Shown: piece after piece, positions 5,367-11,497 of the stretch
How the letters are laid out: each line of letters opens with the position of its first letter
Position numbering within the stretch: the first letter of the stretch is position 1
NCBI GenBank assembly: GCA_045541305.1
Contig: JAZQIV010000170.1
Location: forward strand, 1 to 11,497
From: RGIG3009 sp045541305
GTDB taxonomy: Bacteria; Bacillota; Clostridia; Oscillospirales; Acutalibacteraceae
Reading direction: 5' to 3'
DNA: 11,497 bases
Made by a program: the position numbers and the translations under genes
The notes under the pieces: generated by a model
The model's database searches: none
What the model was told of the DNA's origin: nothing
The model's input: the letters and a program-made list of their open reading frames with translations, nothing else

Positions 5367-5745
5367 TTATTTCCCCAAATTCGAACCATCAGTGTTCGAT
5401 TCACTTTCCTTATAAACGCCTATACTGCGGTAATATTTAGATTCAAAGTACTCAGGTGTTTGATAACGGAGGACAGAGTGCGGTCTGTCGTTATTGTAGT
5501 AGTTTATATACTCTCTGATTGATTCTCGAAGCTCTCTTTCAGAACGATAATCTGTGCGGTACAGTCTTTCGGTTTTCATCGATTTGAAGAATGACTCCAT
5601 AACAGAATTGTTGTATGGAGTGGCTGTATTTGAAAAGGATTGTTTTACGCCAAGGGCTCTTAGATAATCGCGAAAAGTATCTGAGGTATAATTAGTTCCT
5701 CTATCACTGTGAAACAATAATTCGGTTGGTTGCCGGTATTCCAGC
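5367..5745 (-). pseudogene. Truncated IS3-family transposase (OrfB, 3' part)
   Basis: About the last 120 residues of an IS3-family DDE integrase-type transposase can be read without a stop. It includes LLFHSDRGTNYTS, with the second catalytic Asp (codon around 5704-5706), and SVMESFFKSMKTERL, with the catalytic Glu exactly 35 residues later. The family ending follows: REYINYYNNDRPHSVLRYQTPEYF. The first catalytic Asp, the helix-turn-helix domain and OrfA are missing, so the copy is inactive. The frame stays open up to 5909 through the AraC terminator hairpin, but that part is not IS3-like. The true left boundary of the remnant lies somewhere between about 5745 and 5866, where a GC-rich stretch (5815-5845) of unknown origin occurs. 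It marks an old insertion between the ROK and AraC genes. Confidence 0.88.
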
Positions 5746-5865
5746 ACGGCAATTTTTTGTGTGGATACCACTTTGCACGGTTGGTCAAACTCCTGACGAC
5801 TGTTATATTTTATAACCGGGTCGGGGAGGGTGACGGCGTCTTGCCGTAAACTTACCGAAAATCCT

Positions 5866-5904
5866 AAAAAACAATGCTTTGGGTTTGCCAAAACATTGTT
5901 TTTT
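5866..5904 (-). terminator. Terminator of the AraC-family gene
   Basis: On the minus strand AAAAAACAATGTTTTGG pairs with CCCAAAGCATTGTTTTTT around a CAAA-type loop, with one mismatch in the stem. The T-run follows on the AraC-gene side of transcription. It begins right after the TGA at 5906-5908. Confidence 0.85.
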
Positions 5905-5905
5905 A

Positions 5906-6718
5906 TCATACATGTGATTTTTTAAATTTTAGCGGCGTGATTCCCATTTGCTGCTTGAAGACCTTTGTGTAATACGAAGCACTGGAAAAGCCGCAGATCT
6001 GTGAAATCTCTTCGACTGACAAGTTTGTGCGGGTAAGAAGGTCCACGGATTTCTCAACGCGTTTTTTGCTGATATATTCACCGATTGTGCAGTGAAAACG
6101 CGCGTGGAACTTATCATACAACACACTTTTAGATACGTTGATGCTTTGGGAAATTTGCTTGATAGACAGATCTTTGTCCAGATTACTGTTAATAAATGCA
6201 GTTGCCCGTTGTAGGATTTCGACGGAATCGGGTTTTAGCATATTTTCGGTCAGAATATGACCGATGAGGATTTCGGCGAGTGTGGCGATGCTTTGTGTTT
6301 TCGGCGGATCGAACGGGAGGAGAGCGGCATAATACTTTTGCAGCAGTTTCCGATCCGGCACGTCGGCTTGCAAATCGGGGAAACGATGATCTGTTTTCAT
6401 CTGTCCAAAGAACAAATACCCGGTGGTGATATTGTTGCACACAATGGGTGATACGATGTTGAGTAACCCAAACGGGCACGTGCTTTGCTCGCTTTGCCGG
6501 CTTATCTTGCTCTTTTGAAGCAATTTCGTATCAAATGCCACGCATTGCTTTTTGCAGGCGGTATCCTGTTGTATATGATGGCAATACCGACAAATTTCGT
6601 GCTGACTGGAGCTGATAGGCGTAAAGGTGTCGCTGAACAAGTCGATGCGCGCACCGGTCGCATTGTAAAAGTCGTGCAACACTTTGTTTATTTTTTGAAC
6701 GTCATACTGAACAAGCAT
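5906..6718 (-). CDS. AraC-family regulator with PocR-type sensor domain
   Basis: A protein of 270 residues starting at the ATG at 6718, with AAGGCGGTG just upstream on the minus strand. Residues 1-160 resemble the PocR sensory domain, found in the propanediol regulator PocR and other one- and two-component proteins. Cysteines 43, 46, 55, 59 and 81 (ICRYCHHIQQDTACKKQC and STCPFG) and the ending GYLFFGQ are visible. Residues 165-268 form the double helix-turn-helix AraC DNA-binding domain (LSIKQISQSINVSKSVLYDKF and LSVEEISQICGFSSASYYTKVFK). There is no membrane segment. It is transcribed divergently from the second DegT aminotransferase gene, 168 bp away, and that gene's promoter lacks a good -35, as expected for an activator-dependent promoter. 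The inducer is unknown; PocR domains are associated with small organic ligands. Confidence 0.92.
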   Translation of the reverse strand: MLVQYDVQKINKVLHDFYNATGARIDLFSDTFTPISSSQHEICRYCHHIQQDTACKKQCVAFDTKLLQKSKISRQSEQSTCPFGLLNIVSPIVCNNITTGYLFFGQMKTDHRFPDLQADVPDRKLLQKYYAALLPFDPPKTQSIATLAEILIGHILTENMLKPDSVEILQRATAFINSNLDKDLSIKQISQSINVSKSVLYDKFHARFHCTIGEYISKKRVEKSVDLLTRTNLSVEEISQICGFSSASYYTKVFKQQMGITPLKFKKSHV

Positions 6719-6741
6719 CGTTTCACCGCCTTCACAATTCC

Positions 6742-6769
6742 ATTATATTAACCGTTTCTATTTTGTCAA
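6742..6769 (-). promoter_or_regulatory. Consensus promoter of the AraC-family gene
   Basis: Read on the minus strand: TTGACA (6764-6769), a 16-nt spacer and TATAAT (6742-6747). Both hexamers match the sigma-A consensus exactly. The element GTTTTTCGAAACT (6772-6784) lies two bases upstream of the -35, so the regulator could control its own gene. Confidence 0.85.
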
Positions 6770-6771
6770 TA

Positions 6772-6848
6772 AGTTTCGAAAAACGGAACATATTACCAAA
6801 ATGCAGGAATATACCTACTGTTTTTGAAACTGTGCTTTTTGATACAAT
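6772..6848 (+). promoter_or_regulatory. Divergent control region: two inverted regulator half-sites and an activator-type promoter
   Basis: AGTTTCGAAAAAC (6772-6784) and GTTTTTGAAACT (6820-6831) are inverted copies of one motif, differing by one inserted G, with 35 nt between. For the plus-strand aminotransferase gene, TACAAT (6843-6848) is a good -10, but the -35 position 17 nt upstream (6820-6825, GTTTTT) is poor and coincides with the right half-site. The left half-site abuts the -35 of the AraC gene. This layout fits activation of the aminotransferase gene and autoregulation by the AraC/PocR protein. Binding is inferred. Confidence 0.55.
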
Positions 6849-6886
6849 ATTCTTAACCAGAGAAATGAAAGAAAGAGGGATGATGT

Positions 6887-8194
6887 ATGGGAAAAGCAAC
6901 GGATTTCCGGTATAACACCGGAGCGACCCGTGTTCCATGGGCAGCAGTAGGCGAAAATTATAATGTCAATGATTTGATGGAAATTATCAAGTTTCTTATG
7001 CAAGGTAATGGTCCGGAATATGAAGCAGCAGTGCAAGCGGTGAAGGCACAGGTGGAAAAACTGGATAAACTGTCCACTCCTCCTGGAAAACTGTCTCTCG
7101 CGTCAAAGGTGGAAGAAGCAGAAGAGGCGGCCAATGCCTATTTGGGAACGGACAGCAGCACTTTTGTGACAAACGCCACCTCGGGTTTTGAGATCGCTTA
7201 CAAATATGCAAACCTAAAGCCCGGCGATGAGGTTATTGTTCCGGCTATTACGTTTATTGCTACAATGGCGTATCCGCTCTCCATTGGTGCAAAACTGGTG
7301 TTTGCTGATGTGGATCCGGTGACAATTAATATGGATCCTGCTGATGTTGCCAAAAAGATTACACCGAAAACAAAAATGATTGTACCTGTACATATCGGTG
7401 GTTATCCGGTGGATATGGATCCGATTATAGAACTCGCCAAGAAGCACAACATTTTAGTGCTCGAAGACGCGGCACATGCATTCGGCGCTATGTATAAAGG
7501 CAAAAAAATCGGTACCATCGGTGATTTTGCTGCGTTCAGCTTCCATGAGGTGAAAAATATTACTTCCTTTGGTGAGGGCGGAATTGCTACGACGACGGTT
7601 CCGGGATTTAAAGATCATATGAAACGAGCGCGTTTTGTAGGAATGGATTTCAGCCACAAGATTAAAGACTGGTTGTATGATGTTTCGGCAATTCCGGGTA
7701 AAGAGGAGCCGTTTGTAGCCGTGAACTACTCTACGACGGAAATCCAAGGACTGGGTCTTTCTCTGCAAATTGCGCGAAATGATCAGATCATCGCAGAGCG
7801 TAAACGTGCTGCTGAGTACCTCAATAGTCGTTTGTCGATTAATCCGGCCATTATTTGCCAGGATCTCGGCAATGAGGATATCAAGCCTACGTTCCATTTA
7901 TATCTGCTTCAGATTGATCCTGCCAAGGCGGGCGGCGATATTCAGCTTTTGAAGAAAAAATTAGAGGAAAAAGGTGTTACCAACATCCCACATTTTGGCC
8001 CGCTTTATCGATTCCGCGTAACCGAGCAAATGGGGTATAACGCGGATGAAATTGCCAAAACCTGCCCGGTATGTGAAGAGGTTTTCTATAAACGTTTCAC
8101 TCATTTGCCGTTGTATGGTTTAAGCCAAGAGCAATTGGAATATATGGCTGATGCTATTCTGGAATCGGTTGCAGAGATGCAGGCCGGAAAATGA
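6887..8194 (+). CDS. Second DegT/StrS-family PLP aminotransferase
   Basis: A 435-residue enzyme of the same family as the one at 1612, but clearly divergent. The ATG at 6887 has AGAGGG (6874-6879) 7 nt upstream. Key elements: the phosphate-binding stretch VTNATSGFEIA (94-104), cofactor Asp194 in EDAAHAFG with His197, as in ArnB-like members, and Lys223 in AFSFHEVKNITSFGEGG as the Schiff-base lysine. A Lys/Glu-rich helical insertion around residues 40-85 ahead of the core is longer than in most homologues. Late in the chain there is a CPVCEEVFYKRFTHLPLY segment like the family's C-terminal end. It is cytosolic, with no signal peptide. It is probably activated by the divergent AraC/PocR protein and co-transcribed with the CBM9-like gene 123 nt downstream. 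The keto substrate is unknown. Confidence 0.92.
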   Translation: MGKATDFRYNTGATRVPWAAVGENYNVNDLMEIIKFLMQGNGPEYEAAVQAVKAQVEKLDKLSTPPGKLSLASKVEEAEEAANAYLGTDSSTFVTNATSGFEIAYKYANLKPGDEVIVPAITFIATMAYPLSIGAKLVFADVDPVTINMDPADVAKKITPKTKMIVPVHIGGYPVDMDPIIELAKKHNILVLEDAAHAFGAMYKGKKIGTIGDFAAFSFHEVKNITSFGEGGIATTTVPGFKDHMKRARFVGMDFSHKIKDWLYDVSAIPGKEEPFVAVNYSTTEIQGLGLSLQIARNDQIIAERKRAAEYLNSRLSINPAIICQDLGNEDIKPTFHLYLLQIDPAKAGGDIQLLKKKLEEKGVTNIPHFGPLYRFRVTEQMGYNADEIAKTCPVCEEVFYKRFTHLPLYGLSQEQLEYMADAILESVAEMQAGK

Positions 8195-8317
8195 GAAAGC
8201 AGATGTATTTTGCGATCTTCTGTTTTGCCGAGAAGATTGTCGTTGGATACGAGATCTTATCGTTGTGGGGTACATGTTGGGTGTTGAAGAGGTTTTTTGG
8301 AAAGGGAAAATTTTGTG

Positions 8318-8920
8318 ATGAACTGTTACACGATTCAAAAGGTTTACGATCAGCCGGATTGGAATGCGATTGGTGCGTTGTCGATGGACTACCGCTATGC
8401 TGATACTCCAGCAGATATGCGTGCTTTTGCGCAAATTGCGTATACCGACGATCGCTTGTTTGTGCATTTGTGGTCGGAGAACGACGATGTTCGTGCAGTT
8501 GAGCAAGGGCCGCTTGGTTCCCCTTTCGAGGATTCCTGCCTTGAACTTTTTTTCTCGCCGATTAACGGGGATGAACGATATTTTAATATCGAGTTTAATG
8601 CGAACGGTTGTATGTACCTTGGCCTCGCCAGTAACGATGAGACATTGGTGCGTCTACTGCCGGAGGAGGAAACGCAGGTATTTTCGCCTACCATTCGTTT
8701 CATTGAAACGGGTTGGGAGATCTTCTATACGGTGCCGTTTGCATTCATACGGCGATTTTTCCCCGACTTTAAGGTGGAATCCGGGCGTATGATGCGCGCC
8801 AATTGCTACAAATGTGCCGATCTTACTGCACCGGCCAACTACCTTTCGTGGAATTTAGTCGAGGGTGAAGTATTGTCGTTTCATCAGCCACAATATTTTG
8901 GTGAGATGCAGTTTGCTTAG
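8318..8920 (+). CDS. CBM9/DOMON-like carbohydrate-binding protein
   Basis: A protein of 200 residues that looks like a single family-9 carbohydrate-binding-like (CBM9_2/DOMON) domain. The pattern is a short strand with DDRLFVHLWSENDDVRA, then DSCLELFFSP, YFNIEFNANGCMYLG and a GWEIFYTVPFAFI strand. The start is uncertain between GTG 8315 and ATG 8318; GGAAAGGG (8299-8306) lies 8 or 11 nt upstream respectively. There is no signal peptide or catalytic domain, so unlike most CBM9 modules it is neither secreted nor attached to an enzyme here. It follows the aminotransferase by 123 nt. That gap holds only a weak hairpin (8215-8237) without a U-tract, which suggests one transcript. It may bind a sugar or intermediate in the cytosol; no reaction can be assigned. 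Confidence 0.8.
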   Translation: MNCYTIQKVYDQPDWNAIGALSMDYRYADTPADMRAFAQIAYTDDRLFVHLWSENDDVRAVEQGPLGSPFEDSCLELFFSPINGDERYFNIEFNANGCMYLGLASNDETLVRLLPEEETQVFSPTIRFIETGWEIFYTVPFAFIRRFFPDFKVESGRMMRANCYKCADLTAPANYLSWNLVEGEVLSFHQPQYFGEMQFA

Positions 8921-9199
8921 TCCCTGTTAGCATGGCCTTCTTGTGACGGCATTAGAACGGATATAACATGAGCAATGAAGAACATAAAGAACGGGCCGAA
9001 TTGTAACCGATATGCAAACAAGTGTGATTTTCAATCGTACGATTAAGAATTCCTTGAACAGGACAAAAGTAAATAGCCGACCAATACCCCTTGTGTAATA
9101 GACCATGAAGTACGTGTTAGAAGAATAGCAGACATCAACTGAATATTAAAAACGACAAGTTATTTTAAGACGAATTTTAAAGATGTTGGAGGGGAGACT
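8921..9199. other. Intergenic stretch without a gene
   Basis: These 279 bases hold no credible open frame, no clear terminator for the CBM9-like gene and no convincing -35/-10 pair for the next gene. Weak possibilities such as TTGTGA with TATAAC around 8940-8966 have the wrong spacing. Only the ribosome binding site GGAGGGG (9188-9194) is clear. Base composition becomes more AT-rich here and stays so in the next gene. Confidence 0.6.
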
Positions 9200-10858
9200 A
9201 TGTTTAGATTTGCTTATCAGTGCTCACCGCTTGAAAAGATTTTTGAGGATGGAGTCCCAAGCTTTGACAGATATAACAAAACCGCGGCACTTTTAGGTGA
9301 GGAGGTAGCTTTTCAGATAGCTATGCGCACCTCTGAAAACATTCCCAGTCCCTGTGAAATATACATTTCGATAGAAAGCGACTTAGAGGATATCGAGGTT
9401 TGTCAGGTTATAAATATGCCTGTTTTCGTCACAGCTTTTATGGGGGAGCACGACGAGGGCTATATTTCTGAGCACCCAGGGTTTTATCCTGATCTTTTGA
9501 AGCCTTTAGAAAACCGTTCTGTTACTGCCTCAAATGTTGCTACATCTACCATTTGGTTTAACGTTAAAATCCCTCAAGATTGTAGAATGGGCAAACATAA
9601 AATCAGCGTAACTTTAACAGAGCCGCTTACAAAAATGAACAAGACCCTTGAGTTTACTATTGATGTTATTGGGGTAGCTCTGCCTAAAAACAAGCTCCCC
9701 GTTACAATGTGGTTTCATAATGACTGTATTGCCGACGTTTACAATGTCAATATGCTCTCAGAAGAGCATTGGGCACTTATTGAAAAATATATGCAGGCGG
9801 CAATAGAATCTGGCATCAGTATGATTTACACACCGCTATTTACCCCTCCGCTCGATACGGAGGTTGGCGGCGAAAGACCCACGGTTCAGCTTGTTGATGT
9901 GTATAAGGATGGTGAAAACTATTCTTTTGGTTTTGAAAAGTTTGACAGATACGTATCGCTTGCGGAGAAAATAGGTTTTGAATATTTTGAGCTTTCGCAT
10001 CTCTTTACGCAGTGGGGCGCAAAACATGCTCCCAAGATAGTTGCCCTCGAAAACGGTGAGGAAAAGCGAATTTTCGGTTGGGACACTGATCTTCACGCTC
10101 CTGAATATCCTGCGTTTCTTGATGCATTTCTCCCAAAATTAACTGCACATCTCGAAGAACTTGGTATTGCCGACAAAACCTATTTTCACATTTCGGACGA
10201 GCCACATCTCGATATGCTCGAGGATTACTGTTACGCACACTCGCTTATTGCCAAGCACCTTGAACGCTTTACGATTATGGATGCGCTTTCGAACTTTGAT
10301 TTTTATAAAAAGGGCGTTGTCCAGCTTCCGGTTGTGGCAACAAGCCATATTCAGCCTTTCCTTGATGCGGGAGTTGACATTTTCTGCTATTACTGCTGTG
10401 ACCAACGAATAAACCACGTTTCAAACCGTGTGTTTTCGATGCCGTCGCCAAGGAATCGTATGATTGCTTATCAGATGTTTTATAATGACGTCAAAGGCTT
10501 CTTGCAGTGGGGCTTTAACTTCTATTATTCGCAGAATTCAAAGCACAAGTTGAATCCCTTTAGGTCGACTGACGCCAACAAAACTTTTCCTGCGGGGGAT
10601 GCATTTTGCGTTTATCCCAATCCTAGCGGCGACAAGCCTTGGTGCTCGATTGGTGGCAAGGTGTTTTTTCACGCTATGCAGGATCTTCGTGCTATGCAAC
10701 TTCTTGAAAGTCTTATCGGCAGAGATGCCGTAAATGAGATCCTAAAAAGCGAAATTGATGACCTTTCCTTCGAAAATTCAACCCAGCCTGCTTATCTTGT
10801 TTTAAGAATGCGCGACAAAATTAACGCTCGCATTAAATGTGAAATAGCACGTCACTAA
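9200..10858 (+). CDS. GH123/DUF4091-like glycoside hydrolase
   Basis: A 552-residue protein. The ATG at 9200 follows GGAGGGG by 5 nt. Residues 1-160 form a beta-rich N-terminal domain, the usual GH123/DUF4091 arrangement. Residues 165-505 resemble the (beta/alpha)8 catalytic domain. HISDEP places Asp333-Glu334 as the adjacent acidic pair that GH123 enzymes use in substrate-assisted cleavage of beta-N-acetylgalactosaminides. GFLQWGFNFYYSQN (433-446) and FPAGDAFCVYPNPSGDKPWCSI (463-484) match the family's late motifs. The usual SIRLE-type ending of that motif is SIGGK here. There is no signal peptide, so it is predicted cytosolic, unlike characterised secreted GH123 enzymes. The substrate may be an amino-sugar glycoside, which would fit the aminotransferases nearby. 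That link is inference, and the gene has no visible shared promoter with them. Confidence 0.8.
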   Translation: MFRFAYQCSPLEKIFEDGVPSFDRYNKTAALLGEEVAFQIAMRTSENIPSPCEIYISIESDLEDIEVCQVINMPVFVTAFMGEHDEGYISEHPGFYPDLLKPLENRSVTASNVATSTIWFNVKIPQDCRMGKHKISVTLTEPLTKMNKTLEFTIDVIGVALPKNKLPVTMWFHNDCIADVYNVNMLSEEHWALIEKYMQAAIESGISMIYTPLFTPPLDTEVGGERPTVQLVDVYKDGENYSFGFEKFDRYVSLAEKIGFEYFELSHLFTQWGAKHAPKIVALENGEEKRIFGWDTDLHAPEYPAFLDAFLPKLTAHLEELGIADKTYFHISDEPHLDMLEDYCYAHSLIAKHLERFTIMDALSNFDFYKKGVVQLPVVATSHIQPFLDAGVDIFCYYCCDQRINHVSNRVFSMPSPRNRMIAYQMFYNDVKGFLQWGFNFYYSQNSKHKLNPFRSTDANKTFPAGDAFCVYPNPSGDKPWCSIGGKVFFHAMQDLRAMQLLESLIGRDAVNEILKSEIDDLSFENSTQPAYLVLRMRDKINARIKCEIARH

Positions 10859-10966
10859 AAATATATTTGTGACGGTGTCCCCCTTAATATACTGCCATTT
10901 TGACAACTTGCCTATCCTCTATAATAGGGGACAAGTGGCTCAACAGACAGTCCCTCGATTGTGAGA

Positions 10967-11013
10967 TGTGCCGACTGCAATCTTCGTGTTGCAGCCGGCA
11001 CAAGTGTTTTTTG
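10967..11013 (+). terminator. Hairpin terminator
   Basis: TGTGCCG-A-CTGCAA (10967-10980) pairs with TTGCAG-C-CGGCACA (10989-11002): 13 bp with one A/C mismatch and an 8-nt loop. It is followed by AGTG and six or more T. It lies 109 nt after the hydrolase stop, so it may end that transcript or that of an unseen short RNA starting near 10900. Confidence 0.8.
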
Positions 11014-11265
11014 ACCAAGGATAAATTGATATCCAGTATAGATGCGGCTATTAAATTTTCACGGAATGGGATACATACAATAAGATTGCATGGCAGCAAA
11101 AAGCCGAGGCACCAGATGAAAATTGTTTTGCTGTGTTTTTCGAAAATAACAAATTGTTCCGTTGCCCGCATGGTTTATTTTGCGGTCTATTAAAGCGGCT
11201 GTTTTAGTACAGATTTGTTTTGGAAAAGAGAGCAACGGCGTGCTAATATTTCGCAACGTGGTTGC

Positions 11266-11294
11266 TTGTTGACTGCTTTTGTTCATGTTAAAAT
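11266..11294 (+). promoter_or_regulatory. Possible promoter of the secreted protein gene
   Basis: TTGTTG (11266-11271), 17 nt, TAAAAT (11289-11294); an alternative is TTGACT (11269-11274), 19 nt, TATAAA (11294-11299). Either would give a leader of roughly 90 nt before the ATG at 11397. Both are imperfect. Confidence 0.4.
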
Positions 11295-11396
11295 ATAAAT
11301 GGCTATTTTCTGCGAAAAAAACTGGTCAAAATGTAGAACGTGTTCGCAGGAGTTATGCTAACAAAGTTATGGGATTGAAATTTGAGGTGAAAGTGT

Positions 11397-11497
11397 ATGC
11401 GAAAGAAATTCTCCAAATTCCTTAGCATAGTACTGGCTATGTCAGTATTGCTGACTTGTGTGTTGAGTGGCACATTTGCTCTTGCCGGTTCTGATAC
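11397..11497 (+). CDS. Secreted protein, N-terminal fragment (cut by window end)
   Basis: Only 33 codons are inside the window. The ATG at 11397 has GAGGTGA (11384-11390) 6 nt upstream. The residues form a classical Sec signal peptide: a basic start (MRKKFSK), a hydrophobic core (FLSIVLAMSVLLTCVLSG) and a probable signal peptidase I site after FALA. A Cys at residue 21 lies inside the core and not in a clear lipobox, so lipoprotein processing is less likely. Long extracellular enzymes, binding proteins and S-layer-type proteins of Clostridia often begin like this. The mature function cannot be told. Confidence 0.8.
   Translation, partial: MRKKFSKFLSIVLAMSVLLTCVLSGTFALAGSD

Larger units (their letters stand above)
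10859..11396. other. Long intergenic stretch with repeats and a possible decayed coding piece
   Basis: Apart from the terminator at 10967, these 538 bases show no reliable gene. TGTCCCC (10877-10883) and GGGGACA (10927-10933) are inverted around a stretch with TTGACA and TATAAT only 14 nt apart, too close for a normal promoter. From 11055 to the TAG at 11205 a plus-strand frame reads as 50 protein-like residues (with WDTYNKIAWQQKAE and CPHGLFCGLLKRLF) but has no start codon or ribosome binding site and a stop immediately upstream. It could be a gene remnant. The last 100 bases contain a 7-bp hairpin CTGCGAA/TTCGCAG (11310-11349) in the leader of the next gene. Confidence 0.4.

Noticed and set aside
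5375..5401. tRNA fragment (TTCGAAT T-loop-like sequence on the minus strand)
   Set aside because: The flanking bases do not form a T stem or acceptor stem, and the segment is explained as the coding end of the transposase remnant.
8191..8403. Plus-strand frame of 70 codons overlapping the end of the second aminotransferase
   Set aside because: The ATGA overlap with the stop was tempting as coupled translation, but it then overlaps the CBM9-like gene by 86 bases in another frame and shows no domain.
10911..10926. Promoter from TTGACA and TATAAT near 10902-10926
   Set aside because: The hexamers are only 14 nt apart, too short for normal sigma-A recognition, and part of the segment is better explained as an inverted repeat.

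Overview
The window looks like part of a chromosome from a low-to-mid GC, Gram-positive anaerobe of the class Clostridia, probably gut-associated. This rests on strong sigma-A type promoters, AGGAGG-like ribosome binding sites, many hairpin-plus-U-tract terminators, a tRNA gene with an encoded CCA end, and a typical Firmicutes signal peptide at the right edge. The genus cannot be named from the sequence alone.

Layout. (1) 1-1200: a tRNA-Thr(GGT) with its terminator, then a dense array of seven small hairpins (122-295). The array is followed by a strong promoter and two small overlapping-signal genes: a four-helix-bundle protein of the S23/Avd family and a cysteine-containing hypothetical protein. 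A terminator closes this unit. (2) 1200-1600: no convincing gene. It holds a candidate structured RNA, a bidirectional terminator, competing small hairpins, and a promoter overlapped by a perfect 15-bp inverted repeat. (3) 1612-5260: a DegT/StrS-type PLP aminotransferase and a Gfo/Idh/MocA dehydrogenase form a two-gene operon with a terminator. A ROK-family repressor follows with its own promoter. (4) 5210-5870: terminators and the truncated 3' part of an IS3-family transposase on the minus strand, with traces of a second, more decayed 3' end. (5) 5906-8920: an AraC-family regulator with a PocR-type sensor domain (minus strand) is divergent from a second DegT-type aminotransferase and a CBM9/DOMON-like protein. 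(6) 9200-10858: a large protein resembling GH123/DUF4091 glycoside hydrolases. (7) 10859-11497: a long stretch with a terminator but no clear gene, then the first 33 codons of a secreted protein.

How the parts may work together. Two PLP sugar aminotransferase homologues, a sugar oxidoreductase, a carbohydrate-binding-like protein and a GH123-like hydrolase, under a ROK and an AraC/PocR regulator, suggest two adjacent regulons for an amino-sugar or amino-cyclitol. The pairing of an oxidoreductase (alcohol to ketone) with a DegT aminotransferase (ketone to amine, or the reverse) is known from 3-amino-sugar pathways. Whether this locus builds or degrades such a compound, and which one, is not determined by the sequence. 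The least explained parts are the hairpin array with its S23/Avd-family gene and Cys-rich partner, and the structured RNA candidate beside it.
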